DNA of 36,283 nucleotides from Acidobacteriota bacterium. GTDB taxonomy: Bacteria; Acidobacteriota; Vicinamibacteria; Vicinamibacterales; UBA8438. Where the stretch lies: assembly GCA_009861545.1 (NCBI GenBank), contig VXME01000053.1:1-36283 (forward strand). The letters are read 5' to 3'. The first letter of the stretch is position 1. Each line of letters starts with the position of its first letter. Below the pieces are notes generated by a model. The model did no database searches and was not told the origin of the DNA. It worked only from the letters and a program-made list of their open reading frames with translations. Below, one piece after another: positions 6,492-15,112 of the stretch. The position numbers were made by a program, and so were the translations under genes.

Positions 6492-8468
6492 CTAGCCGTC
6501 CCAACCGAGCAGCGGGTCTATCGAGCCGGTGGAGATCGGGTGATAGCCCGGGCGGGCCCGGCGGTAGATCGCGCGTGCCCGATCGCGGCCGGCCGGCGTC
6601 GCGGCCAGCGCCGCGTAGAGCGGCAGGATGAGCTTGCGCCGGCCGATCTCGAGGAGGTAGCGCTCGAGAGGGGCGTCCGCCGGACGGTAGGCGTTACGGA
6701 TGGCAAGGAGAAACCACTGGTGGGCGATCTCGGCGTTCGGGGACCCGGTGAGCCCGAACGCGGCGTCCAGCTCCGCCATCCGCGCCGGTTCGAGGCGCTC
6801 GGGAAGGACGGCGAGGAAATGGAGCCACTCGTGCGTCGTCCAGGCCGCGGTCTCCAGGTCGGCCGCCCGCACCGCTCCGCCCGCCCACTGGGCCGCCGCC
6901 GTCTCGACGATGTCGAACGCATCGGACGCCGGCCGCGGCGCATCCGCCGGCAGGCCCGGGGCCCGGACCCACTCCTCCACGGGCACGGCGCCGGCCAGCG
7001 CCTCGTCGGCGAGCAGATGCTCGGCCGCGTAGGCGAGGAAATCGGCCGTCGTGATGCTGCGGAACGCGAAGTGGTCGAAGTAGCCGCGCAGGAACGCGTC
7101 GAACCGCTCGCGGCCGGCCGCCTCCTCGAGGCGGCGGAGGAACAACGCGCCCTTCTCGTAGGGAACCTGCGTCATCCCGGCATCGGGATCGCGGCCCGCG
7201 AGGTCGACGTGCAGGATCTGGTCGGCGTCGTCGAGCCGCTCGAGATCGGCGTGCAGGGCGCGCAGACCGAGCACCGCCTCCATCGCCTCGCGGTCCGGCC
7301 CGTACACCGCTTCCACGATGCGGCGCTCCAGATAGACGGTGAATCCCTCGTTGAGCCAGAAGTCGCGCCACGTGGCGTTGGTCACCAGGTTCCCCGACCA
7401 CGAATGCGCCAACTCGTGGGCCACCAGCGAGACGAGACTCCGGTCGCCGGCCAGGATCGTCGGCGTCGCGAACGTCAGCCGGGGGTTCTCCATGCCGCCG
7501 AACGGGAAGCTGGGCGGCAGCACGAGCAGGTCGTAACGCTCCCAGCGGTAGGGTCCGTAGAGCTGCTCGGTCGCCGCCATCATCGACTCGGTGTCGGCGA
7601 ACTCGTCGGCCGCCGCGTCCACCACGGACGGCTCCGCGTAGACGCCGGTCCGCTCGCCGAGCGAACGGAACGCGAGGTCGCCGGCGGCCAGCGCGATCAG
7701 GTAGGAGGGGATCGACTGCGGCATGTCGAAACGGTAGTCGCCGTCGGCCGCCGCTTCCGGATTGTTGGCGGCGCTCATCACGGCGCGCAACCCCGCCGGC
7801 GTTCGTATGCGGGCGCCGTAGGTGACCCGTACCGCGGGACTGTCCTGCAGCGGGATCCAGCTCCGCGCATGGATCGCCTGCGACTGCGTGAACATGAAGG
7901 GCTGCTCGCGGCCGGCGGTCTGCTCCGGCGTCAGCCACTGCAGGCCCGAAGCGCCGGGGCTCGTCTCGTAGCTCACCCGGGCGCGCGTCGCTTCGGGCGG
8001 CAGGACCACGGTGAGCGGGGCGCCCAGAACCGGGTCGGCCTCGGCCAGCGAGAAGGTCGCGGCGTCGAAGCCGCCGGTGGGCGACCAGCTCTCGACGGCG
8101 GTGATCGTCAGGTCGCGCGTGTCGAGGATCAGGGCGTCCGCGCCCTCCACCAGGCGGTCGAACGACAGCATTGCCGACCCGCGCAGGCGCCGCTCGTCGA
8201 AAACGACCTCCAGGTCGAGCTCGATGTGCGTGACCCGGATCTCGTCGCTGTTGGCATACGAGTGCAGGTCGCGCCGCGCGGGATCGTCCACCGGCCCGGC
8301 CGGGGTCGATGGCCCGGAATCACAAGCTGCCACGGCGCTGGTCAACAGGAGCGCCAGCAGTGCGCGTCCCGGGAAATGCTGCAGTCGCCGGCGGCGATGG
8401 GCGAGCGGTGTGCGCCGCAGGCAACGGGCCGCGCCCGGACGATGCTGGGCAAGCGGGAGTCGTCTCAT
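6492..8468 (-). CDS. M1 family metallo-aminopeptidase, lipoprotein
   Basis: A 658-residue zinc aminopeptidase related to leukotriene-A4-hydrolase and aminopeptidase N. The substrate-binding GGMEN motif is at residues 324-328. The zinc motif HELAH is at 351-355, with the third ligand Glu374 in WLNEGF, giving the exact HExxH-18-E spacing. A Tyr in QVPYEKGALF, further along, suits the transition-state tyrosine. The N-terminus has a long Arg-rich stretch, then LLALLLTSAVAAC, a lipoprotein signal with cysteine near residue 49. The enzyme should therefore sit in the periplasm or outer membrane and digest peptides there. The N-terminal extension before the signal is longer than usual, and no clear ribosome site precedes the ATG, so the start is uncertain. 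Confidence 0.93.
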   Translation of the reverse strand: MRRLPLAQHRPGAARCLRRTPLAHRRRRLQHFPGRALLALLLTSAVAACDSGPSTPAGPVDDPARRDLHSYANSDEIRVTHIELDLEVVFDERRLRGSAMLSFDRLVEGADALILDTRDLTITAVESWSPTGGFDAATFSLAEADPVLGAPLTVVLPPEATRARVSYETSPGASGLQWLTPEQTAGREQPFMFTQSQAIHARSWIPLQDSPAVRVTYGARIRTPAGLRAVMSAANNPEAAADGDYRFDMPQSIPSYLIALAAGDLAFRSLGERTGVYAEPSVVDAAADEFADTESMMAATEQLYGPYRWERYDLLVLPPSFPFGGMENPRLTFATPTILAGDRSLVSLVAHELAHSWSGNLVTNATWRDFWLNEGFTVYLERRIVEAVYGPDREAMEAVLGLRALHADLERLDDADQILHVDLAGRDPDAGMTQVPYEKGALFLRRLEEAAGRERFDAFLRGYFDHFAFRSITTADFLAYAAEHLLADEALAGAVPVEEWVRAPGLPADAPRPASDAFDIVETAAAQWAGGAVRAADLETAAWTTHEWLHFLAVLPERLEPARMAELDAAFGLTGSPNAEIAHQWFLLAIRNAYRPADAPLERYLLEIGRRKLILPLYAALAATPAGRDRARAIYRRARPGYHPISTGSIDPLLGWDG

Positions 8469-8571
8469 CGAATGTGATGGAGATTTCGAGCACGGGTCAT
8501 GAGAACGCCAGCGACGCGGCGGCCCGGGGATCGATGCCGCGCCGGGATCCCGGGCCGCCCGCTGACGAGTA

Positions 8572-9522
8572 CTACCAGGGCATCTGCCGGTTGGTGTGGC
8601 GCCGCCCGCGATCCGCGGCCTCGGGACCCGGACCGGAGCCGATGCGCACGCCCTCGTCGATCATGGCGATGATGTTGTCGCCGTTCATCCCGTTGAGAAA
8701 CGCCACGCCGGCCTTCTTCGTCGCCTCGAAGACCCGCGCCCGCGCGTCGACGAGCACCTGCGGCATCTCGGCGCGCTGGACGTTGTAGGACATCGACATG
8801 TCGCCCGGGCCCCACTCGGCGAACCCGACGCCCGGCACCGCCACGCTCTCCTCCGCGTTCTCGAGCGCGTGCCGGTCCTCGATCTTCAGGCCGACCAGGA
8901 TCTCGCCGTTGGGATTCAGCGGCCACGGGTCGGCGAGCCGCTGGTACTCCTGGCTCGACACGCCCCAGATGCGCGCCGCGAAGCCCTGGCCGCCGCTGCC
9001 GCGGAGCCCCTCGCCGATCCCCTCGGTCTTCGGCGCGTGCGGATAGCGGGACGACTGCACGAGGATGCGGACCACCTCGGGCGTGCGCGCGTGCGCGAGC
9101 AGCACGCCGTGGACGCCGGAGCCGAGCACCTGCTCGACCATCCAGTAGTTGCCCCACATCACCTGCTCGTTGATGCCGCCCAACGGCAGCACGGCGACGA
9201 CCGTCGGCGTACGGTGACCGCTCTTGGTCGGCCCGCCGTCGACGAGCCCCTGCATGAAGCCGCGCAGGGCGTCCATGTTGAAGGGGCTGTGCTCCATGTT
9301 GTAGGTGATGTAGTCGGCCCAGGTCTGCGCCAGGCGCACGCCCTCCTCGTAGCCGCCGCCGTTGACCTGCGTGTAGTAGACCGGCTGGTCCCGCTCGAAC
9401 AGCTCGATCACCTTGTTGATCCGCTTCGGCGCGTAGACGTCGCCCGACTGCGCCGCCGGGATGCTGACATAGGCCACGACCAGCGCGAGTGCGAGTAGTC
9501 CGAATACGGTGAGTCTGCGCAT
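8572..9522 (-). CDS. Exported HpcH/HpaI aldolase/citrate lyase family protein
   Basis: A 316-residue protein of the HpcH/HpaI family, whose members are metal-dependent class II aldolases with a TIM barrel. The motif VGLKIED carries the expected metal-ligand Glu, and the later AEWGPGDMSMS carries the paired Asp. It begins with a signal peptide (MRRLTVFGLLALALVVAYV... AAQS), so it would work outside the cytoplasm, unlike the classical enzymes that cleave 2-keto-3-deoxy acids inside the cell. The start at 9522 is fixed by that signal peptide and by AAGAGGAGAG just upstream; the frame is open far beyond it, but the extension reads as GC-rich noise. The substrate is unknown. It is divergent from the sulfatase. 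Confidence 0.88.
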   Translation of the reverse strand: MRRLTVFGLLALALVVAYVSIPAAQSGDVYAPKRINKVIELFERDQPVYYTQVNGGGYEEGVRLAQTWADYITYNMEHSPFNMDALRGFMQGLVDGGPTKSGHRTPTVVAVLPLGGINEQVMWGNYWMVEQVLGSGVHGVLLAHARTPEVVRILVQSSRYPHAPKTEGIGEGLRGSGGQGFAARIWGVSSQEYQRLADPWPLNPNGEILVGLKIEDRHALENAEESVAVPGVGFAEWGPGDMSMSYNVQRAEMPQVLVDARARVFEATKKAGVAFLNGMNGDNIIAMIDEGVRIGSGPGPEAADRGRRHTNRQMPW

Positions 9523-9600
9523 GGCTCTCTCCTCTTGCAGTGCGTCCTCGCCCGGTGCGGCTGCCGGCCGGCGGCGCGGCTCCGTCCGGGCATCGGCCGC

Positions 9601-9606
9601 ATCATA
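9601..9606 (-). promoter_or_regulatory. Possible -10 element of the aldolase-family gene
   Basis: On the minus strand, TATGAT lies about 80 bases upstream of the gene start at 9522, a five-of-six match to the -10 consensus. No convincing -35 box is seen at 16-18 bases. Confidence 0.22.
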
Positions 9607-9687
9607 GCGCATTGCCGGACGCCGCCGCTCGGGCCGGCGGCGGTCGGCTCCGACCGTGCTCGGGCGCGAGTAGTAAGATGGCGTTCG

Positions 9688-11109
9688 ATGAGAGACACCG
9701 CCATGCTCACGGGCGCCGCGCTGGCCGCCGCGGTGCTCGCCACCGCCTGCGGGTCGGGCACGGACCCGGCGGCCGGCGACCGGCCCACAGTCCCCGCCCG
9801 GCCGCGTCCCAACATCGTCGTCATCATGGCCGACGATCTCGGCTACGGCGACATCTCCGCCTACGACGGCTGGATCGAGACCCCCGCCCTCGACGCGATG
9901 GCCGCCGAGGGGGTCCGGTTCACCGATTTCCATTCCAGCGGGGCGGTCTGCTCCCCGACCCGCACGGGGCTGCTGACCGGCCGCTACCAGCAGCGGGCCG
10001 GCATCCCCAACGTGATCTACGCCAACCCGGCCTGGAACCGCCACCATGGCCTGCAGCCGCGGGAGACCACCATCGCCGAGCGCATGCAGGCGGAGGGCTA
10101 TGCCACCGGCATCGTCGGCAAGTGGCACCTCGGCTACGAGGTCGAAACCAACCCCCTGCGCCACGGCTTCGACGTTTTTCGCGGCTACGTCTCCGGCAAC
10201 GTCGACTACTTCTCGCACGTCGACGGCTTCGGCAACCACGACTGGTGGGACGGCGAGACCAACCGCGAGGAGCCGGGCTACGTCACCCACCTCATCAACG
10301 ATCACGCGGTGGCGTTCATCGAGGAGCAGGCGGCCGCGGACGGGCCGTTCTTCCTCTACGTCGCGCACGAGGCGCCGCACTTCCCGTACCAGGGGCCGAA
10401 CGACGCGGCGTTTCGCGTGGTCGGCGAGCAGATTCCGGAGACCCGCGAGCCCGAGCAGGTGCGCCGCGCCTACCGCGAGATGGTCGAGGAGATGGACACC
10501 GGCATCGGCGCGATCGTCGACACGCTGCGGCGGCTGGAGCTGGCCGGGCGGACGTTCGTCTTCTTCCTCTCGGACAACGGCGCCACGCCGGCCGGCTCGA
10601 ACGGGCCGCTACGCGGCTTCAAGACGAGCCTGTGGGAGGGCGGACACCGCGTCCCGGCGCTCGCCTGGTGGCCCGGCGTCATCGGCGCGGAAACGAGCGG
10701 CGCGGTCATGACCAGCATCGATCTGGCCGCCACCGTGCTCGACGTCGCCGACATCCTGCCGCCGGAGGAGCGGCCCCTGGACGGGGTGAGCCTGCTGCCG
10801 CACCTGCTCGGCGGCGCGGCGCCGAATGAGCGCCCGCTGTTCTGGGCCTACCAGCAGGCCCGCCGGCCGGTGGAGCAGCTCGCCATGCGGCAGGGGGCCT
10901 GGAAGCTGATCGTCAACGGTCCCGACGGGCCGGACGTGGCGCTCTTCAACCTGGACGACGACCTGGGCGAGACCAACGACCTCGCCGACGACGAGCCGGA
11001 GCGCGTGGCCGCGATGCGCGAGGCGCTCGACGACTGGCGCCTCGAGGTGGAGGAGGGCGCCACCGTGCAGCCCGCCCCGCTCTTCTCACCGGGAGCGGTG
11101 GGACCTTGA
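9688..11109 (+). CDS. Type I (formylglycine) sulfatase, lipoprotein
   Basis: A 473-residue sulfatase of the alkaline phosphatase superfamily, which hydrolyses sulfate esters. The active-site signature CSPTR is at residues 88-92; its cysteine is normally converted to formylglycine. The second signature, GKWHLGY, follows, along with the N-terminal metal site NIVVIMADDLGYGD and the later SDNGAT metal site. A lipoprotein signal ends at LATAC near residue 21. The start at 9688 gives a clean signal peptide; upstream sequence in frame is GC-rich noise. No formylglycine-generating enzyme is encoded nearby, so maturation must depend on a gene elsewhere. Sulfated polysaccharide or glycan is the likely type of substrate, by family. 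Confidence 0.94.
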   Translation: MRDTAMLTGAALAAAVLATACGSGTDPAAGDRPTVPARPRPNIVVIMADDLGYGDISAYDGWIETPALDAMAAEGVRFTDFHSSGAVCSPTRTGLLTGRYQQRAGIPNVIYANPAWNRHHGLQPRETTIAERMQAEGYATGIVGKWHLGYEVETNPLRHGFDVFRGYVSGNVDYFSHVDGFGNHDWWDGETNREEPGYVTHLINDHAVAFIEEQAAADGPFFLYVAHEAPHFPYQGPNDAAFRVVGEQIPETREPEQVRRAYREMVEEMDTGIGAIVDTLRRLELAGRTFVFFLSDNGATPAGSNGPLRGFKTSLWEGGHRVPALAWWPGVIGAETSGAVMTSIDLAATVLDVADILPPEERPLDGVSLLPHLLGGAAPNERPLFWAYQQARRPVEQLAMRQGAWKLIVNGPDGPDVALFNLDDDLGETNDLADDEPERVAAMREALDDWRLEVEEGATVQPAPLFSPGAVGP

Positions 11110-11149
11110 CGCGGCGCGGCATGCGGGTCGCGTCGACGGTCGCGTCAGC

Positions 11150-11731
11150 ATGAGCGAACCGACCGCCGACCGCGTGAGCGCGCTGGCCGAGGGCGCCCGC
11201 CGGCAGGACGGCGCGGCGCTCGCCGAGCTGATGCCGCTGGTCTACGACGAGCTGCGGCGGCTGGCGCGCGGGTACCTCGGCCGCGAGCGGCGCGCGTTCA
11301 CCCTGCAGCCGACGGCGCTCGTCAACGAGGCGTACGTCCGGCTGCTGAAGGACAGGAAGCAGGACTGGCGGACGCGCGCCCAGGTGATCGGCATCGCCGC
11401 CGTGGCGATGCGGCAGATTCTGATCGAGGCGGCCCGCGCCCGCGCCGCGCAGAAGCGGGGCGGCGACGTCGACCGCGTGACGCTGGACGAGGGCCTGGTC
11501 GCCGGCGACGAGCGCTCCGTCGACGTGCTGGCGGTGGACGCCGCGCTCGACAAGCTGGCGGCGTTCGATGCGCAGCAGGCCAGGCTGGTGGAGCTGCGGT
11601 TCTTCGGCGGCCTGACCATCGAGGAGTCCGCCGCGGCGCTCGGCATCTCCCCCGCGACCGTCAAGCGGCACTGGGCGGTGGCCAGGGCCTGGCTGCAACG
11701 CGAGATCACCGGTGGCGGCGATGGACGCTGA
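11150..11731 (+). CDS. ECF RNA polymerase sigma factor, TIGR02999 type
   Basis: A 193-residue sigma factor. Region 2 includes VYDELRRLARGYLGRER and LQPTALVNEAYVRLL. Region 4 includes LRFFGGLTIEESAAALGISPATVKRHWAVARAWL, a helix-turn-helix that reads the -35 element. The motif set is that of the Planctomycetes/Acidobacteria-type ECF sigma factors (TIGR02999). The next gene, a serine/threonine kinase, overlaps it by 11 bases. In this group a kinase replaces the usual anti-sigma factor as genetic partner, so phosphorylation is the likely control. The target promoters cannot be read from the window. Confidence 0.94.
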   Translation: MSEPTADRVSALAEGARRQDGAALAELMPLVYDELRRLARGYLGRERRAFTLQPTALVNEAYVRLLKDRKQDWRTRAQVIGIAAVAMRQILIEAARARAAQKRGGDVDRVTLDEGLVAGDERSVDVLAVDAALDKLAAFDAQQARLVELRFFGGLTIEESAAALGISPATVKRHWAVARAWLQREITGGGDGR

Positions 11732-13391
11732 GCGCTGGCGCCGGGTCAACACGCTGTTCCACGCCGCGCTTGAACGCGGCCCCGGCGATCGGGACGCGTT
11801 TCTCGACGAGGCGTGCGCCGGCGACGCGGCCCTGCGCACCGAGGTGTTGTCGCTGCTCCAGATGCACAGCGGGCCGGGCGTCGTCGACCGGCCGGCCGTG
11901 GAGGCCGACCCCGCCCTGCTCCCGTCCAGCGACGACGACCCGCTGATCGGCCGCCGCCTCGGGCCCTACGAGGTCACGGGCCTCCTCGGGCGCGGCGGGA
12001 TGGGCATCGTCTACCTCGGTCACGACACGCGGCTCCGGCGCCCGGTAGCCATCAAGGCGCTGCCGCCGGCGGTTACCCACGACGACCGGATGCGCGCCCG
12101 GCTGCGGCGCGAGGCTATGGCGGCCGGTGCGCTCTCGCATCCCGGCATCGCGACCGTCTTCGCGCTCGAGGAGTTCGAGTCGCAGCTCTACCTCGTCCAG
12201 GAGTACATCCCCGGCCGCACGCTGCGCGCCACGATGAAGCTGCGCGAGGGCCGGATGCCCCTCGCCGAGATCGTGTCCATCGCCCTCGACGTGGCCCGGG
12301 CGCTGGCCGCCGCGCACGCGCACGGCGTGCTGCACCGCGACTTGAAGCCGGAGAACGTGCTGCACACGCCCGACGGCGCGATCAAGGTGGTCGACTTCGG
12401 ACTCGCGCGGTTCGAGCCGGGGGCCGGCCTCGCCGGCGACGAGACGCTGACCCGACCCGGCGCCACCCCCGGCACGCCCGGCTACATGGCGCCGGAGGTG
12501 CTGCGCGGCGACCCGGTGGACGCGCGCGCCGACCAGTTCTCGTTCGGGGTCCTGCTCTACGAGCTGCTCGCCGGCGAGCACCCGTTCGAGGGCACGGACG
12601 ACATCACGACCGTGGCGCGGATTCTCGAGACGGAGCCGTCCGGTCTCGGCCCCGCTCGACGGGAGTGTCCCGAGTCGCTCGCCCGCGTCGTCACGACGTG
12701 CCTCGCCAAGGCGCCGCGCGACCGCTACCGCACGACGGCCGCGCTGGTCACCGCGCTGGAAGCGGCGCGGGAAGCCGTCGAGGCGGCAGCTATCGTCGAC
12801 GTCGCGGCCGCGGACGGCGACGGCGCCGGTGCAGCGCATGGTGGGCGCGCCGCGGACGGCGACGGCGCGGCGTCGCCACCGGACGCCGGCGCGGCGGACG
12901 GCGCACCGGCCGTCAGCTCTACGCAGGCCGCCGGCGATCCGTCTCCGAAGCCGCCGGCCGCTACCCCGGGGCGCAGCGCCGCCGCGGACCTGCGCTGGTG
13001 GTGGCAGTTCCACCAAGTGGCGGTGAGCGTCGTCTACGCGCTGATGCTCTACCCCGTCTGGCGGGCGCGGGAATGGCTGCCCGCCCCCTGGGGGCTGGCC
13101 GCGTTCATGACGACGGTTGCGGTGGTCGGCGCCGCCGTCAACCTGCGGCTGCACCTCTGGTTCACGGCGCGCGTGTACCCCGGCCAGCTCGCCGCTCAGC
13201 GCCGCGCTTCGGCCCTGGGAAAGCGCCTGCTCGACACCGCGTTCGCGGTGCTGCTGCTGTCGATAGCGGCCGCCGTCGCCCCGAGTCACCCGCGCTGGGC
13301 CGCGTTCTTCATCGTCATGGCCATCTCCAGCGCCCTGAGCGCGCGCGTGATGGAGCCGGCCACGACGCGGGCCGCGTTCCCCGACGACTGA
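11721..13391 (+). CDS. Membrane serine/threonine protein kinase
   Basis: A 556-residue Hanks-type kinase. The glycine loop is LLGRGGMGIVYLG, the ATP lysine is in VAIKALP, the catalytic loop is HRDLKPENV, and the metal-binding DFG and the APE-type motif (MAPEV) are intact, so the enzyme should be active. Residues about 350-420 are an Ala/Asp/Gly/Pro linker with two near-identical ADGDGA units. The last 130 residues contain about four hydrophobic segments, so the kinase domain faces the cytoplasm. There are no PASTA, TPR or WD40 sensor domains. The ATG at 11721 is preferred over the GTG at 11712 because MDAERWRRV is the usual beginning of such kinases. Overlap with the sigma gene indicates translational coupling. 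Confidence 0.94.
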   Translation: MDAERWRRVNTLFHAALERGPGDRDAFLDEACAGDAALRTEVLSLLQMHSGPGVVDRPAVEADPALLPSSDDDPLIGRRLGPYEVTGLLGRGGMGIVYLGHDTRLRRPVAIKALPPAVTHDDRMRARLRREAMAAGALSHPGIATVFALEEFESQLYLVQEYIPGRTLRATMKLREGRMPLAEIVSIALDVARALAAAHAHGVLHRDLKPENVLHTPDGAIKVVDFGLARFEPGAGLAGDETLTRPGATPGTPGYMAPEVLRGDPVDARADQFSFGVLLYELLAGEHPFEGTDDITTVARILETEPSGLGPARRECPESLARVVTTCLAKAPRDRYRTTAALVTALEAAREAVEAAAIVDVAAADGDGAGAAHGGRAADGDGAASPPDAGAADGAPAVSSTQAAGDPSPKPPAATPGRSAAADLRWWWQFHQVAVSVVYALMLYPVWRAREWLPAPWGLAAFMTTVAVVGAAVNLRLHLWFTARVYPGQLAAQRRASALGKRLLDTAFAVLLLSIAAAVAPSHPRWAAFFIVMAISSALSARVMEPATTRAAFPDD

Positions 13392-13415
13392 GTCAGGTCA
13401 GCACTACGCTGAATG

Positions 13416-13982
13416 CTAATCCAGCACGGTCAACGTGACGTCGACCCGGATGGTCTCGCCGCTGACGGGGTCCGCCGCGGCGACGTACTGCCGTGTCTGC
13501 CCGTCGCGCAAGACCAGCGTGTTGTCGGAGTCGAACGAACGAAAGACGGCCGGATACGACACCGGGGACGCATCGGCGGTGGTCCGGTCGTCGCCGCCGA
13601 CAGACGATTCCTGGACACGGACGCCGACCTCGAACCGGCCGTCGCCCCGGGCGCGCGCGAAGCATGAGATCTGCGTACCCACACTCTGGTAGTTGAACGC
13701 TACGGGGCGGGACACACCGTCGGGACCAACGTTGGGCTGGCCGATCGGCACGGGAACCTGATCCTCCAATTCCAGGCTGCTCTCCCCTACTCCGGCAGTC
13801 ACGGCGAGAACATACGGTCGACTGCCGACCGACTCGTCGCCCAAGTAGCGCGAGATCCGCACCTCCACGCTCAACGACACGGAATCGGTGACGTCCGGCG
13901 CCTGAGCCTGCGCCCGCGGCGCGATCGGCAAGACGAGGGTCAGGACAAGAACGACAGCCAGAAACATGGATTTCGTAGTCAT
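13416..13982 (-). CDS. Secreted protein of unknown function
   Basis: A 188-residue protein with a clear signal peptide (MTTKSMFLAVVLVLTLVLP...AQAQA) and a mature part rich in beta-strand pattern. It ends in LVLRDGQTRQYVAAADPVSG and DVTLTVLD, and has one cysteine in the mature part. Its start at 13982 is supported by the signal peptide and a GGAG ribosome site; the frame remains open upstream without coding character. No family is recognised. The alternating strands and the closing Val-rich strand suggest a small beta-sandwich. It is convergent with the kinase and lies downstream of the Tsx-like gene with a 192-base gap. Confidence 0.7.
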   Translation of the reverse strand: MTTKSMFLAVVLVLTLVLPIAPRAQAQAPDVTDSVSLSVEVRISRYLGDESVGSRPYVLAVTAGVGESSLELEDQVPVPIGQPNVGPDGVSRPVAFNYQSVGTQISCFARARGDGRFEVGVRVQESSVGGDDRTTADASPVSYPAVFRSFDSDNTLVLRDGQTRQYVAAADPVSGETIRVDVTLTVLD

Positions 13983-14174
13983 CGATGCGCTCCGTGTAGA
14001 GGTCGAGACCGCCGGTTCGGAGGTCGATGCGCGGAACAACCGGGTTCCGGCCGGACAGACGTACCGCTGGGCTGGGCCCCAGCCGAACATTCTACCGGCC
14101 AGCTCGCGCTGGCAGCCCCGGTCCGTACCGGCGGACCCATTGCGCAGCAAAGGAGCGCCCGCCCCGGCCGCGGG

Positions 14175-14981
14175 TCACATACGCCACATCACCCACAACT
14201 GCGCCACGTTGTCGCCGCCGTCGACGCCCAGCTTGTTTCCCCAGTACTGGTACTCCACGCCGAGGAAGAGCTGGTTGGCGTGGCCGGTCAGCGCCTTGCC
14301 GACGTCCCAACCGAACTGCGGCTGCGCGAGGAGCGAACGCTTGACGGCATGGCCCAGCTCGTTGGTCGTCGCGCCCATGAACTTCGTGTGACCGGTGAAC
14401 AGGAACGAGTGACGGCCGATGTCGAACCCGGCGCCCCAGTTGACGTCGAACACGAAGCCCGCGTCCGTGCGGGGCGCTCCGCCCCCCGCGATGCCCTTGC
14501 CCTTGTCGATCGCGGCCCCGAAGTCGGTGTTGAGAAAGAAAAAACCGGGCACGCTCCACGACAGCCGCCCGCCGGGCACGTACCGGAAGATGTTGGCGTC
14601 GCTGCCGAAGTTGAAGCCGCTGACGATGGCCACGTCCCGGATCGGTCCGGCGCCGATCCTGCGGTTCGAGACCCGGCCGAGGCTCAGCGTCGGATACCAC
14701 TCGCCGTAGTAGCTCTTCTCGTTGAAGCCGTCCGCGCCGCCGTCGTCGGTGAAGTCGATGAAATAGAAGCTGTCGCCCAGCGACCAGCGCGACGCCTGCT
14801 GCACGGTGAGCACCGAGGCGTAGGCCCGCGTTCCCGTGAACGGGTTGACGAATTTCCCGTACTGGTAGTGGAACTCGGTCTGCGCACCCGCCGCCGCCGG
14901 CGCCCCCAACAGCACCAGCAGCATGAAGACCGGACCCCGGCGGCAGCGGCGCGGCGAACCGGGACGAGCCCAGTGCTTCAC
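14175..14981 (-). CDS. Tsx/OmpK-like outer-membrane beta-barrel protein
   Basis: A protein of about 268 residues. A signal sequence ends at AGAQ, followed by FHYQYGKFVNPFTG. This opening and the pattern of amphipathic strands ending in an aromatic C-terminus (LWVMWRM) match nucleoside-specific channel-forming proteins and the related DUF5020 barrels. It would sit in the outer membrane; nucleoside transport is known for Tsx itself and is only a guess here. The start is uncertain. A GTG at 14981 gives a normal signal peptide; an ATG at 14924 would leave a very short one. Neither has a strong ribosome site. It is divergent from the first serine hydrolase. Confidence 0.78.
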   Translation of the reverse strand: MKHWARPGSPRRCRRGPVFMLLVLLGAPAAAGAQTEFHYQYGKFVNPFTGTRAYASVLTVQQASRWSLGDSFYFIDFTDDGGADGFNEKSYYGEWYPTLSLGRVSNRRIGAGPIRDVAIVSGFNFGSDANIFRYVPGGRLSWSVPGFFFLNTDFGAAIDKGKGIAGGGAPRTDAGFVFDVNWGAGFDIGRHSFLFTGHTKFMGATTNELGHAVKRSLLAQPQFGWDVGKALTGHANQLFLGVEYQYWGNKLGVDGGDNVAQLWVMWRM

Positions 14982-15071
14982 CCGCGAATGATAGCGGCGT
15001 TGCGGGCGACCCGGCGCCGTTTCCCGCGGCAACGGTCGCCGCGAGGGTCCGGCGGGCATCCGCTGCCGTTA

Positions 15072-15095
15072 GAATCTGATCACATCTTCAGATTC
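15072..15095. promoter_or_regulatory. Perfect dyad just before the serine hydrolase ribosome site
   Basis: GAATCTGA (15072-15079) is exactly reverse-complemented as TCAGATTC at 15088-15095 with an 8-base spacer. It ends 5 bases before the AGGAGG of the next gene. On DNA it would be a 24-bp operator for a dimeric regulator; on RNA it would be a hairpin next to the ribosome site. It is AT-richer than its surroundings, and a TAGAAT at 15070-15075 could be a -10 box overlapping its left arm. Confidence 0.55.
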
Positions 15096-15100
15096 CCACC

Positions 15101-15106
15101 AGGAGG
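15101..15106 (+). promoter_or_regulatory. Ribosome binding site that fixes a TTG start
   Basis: A full AGGAGG lies 6 bases before the TTG at 15113. It settles the start of the first serine hydrolase, which has no ATG before its signal peptide. Confidence 0.75.
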
Positions 15107-15112
15107 ATCCCT

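Noticed and set aside
5682-8477. A 931-codon open frame on the plus strand
   Set aside because: It crosses hsp20, an AT-rich intergenic region and the aminopeptidase in antisense, with no protein-like motifs.
9523-10380. N-terminal extension of the aldolase-family protein
   Set aside because: The extension lies antisense to the sulfatase, while the signal peptide and ribosome site at 9522 mark the real start.
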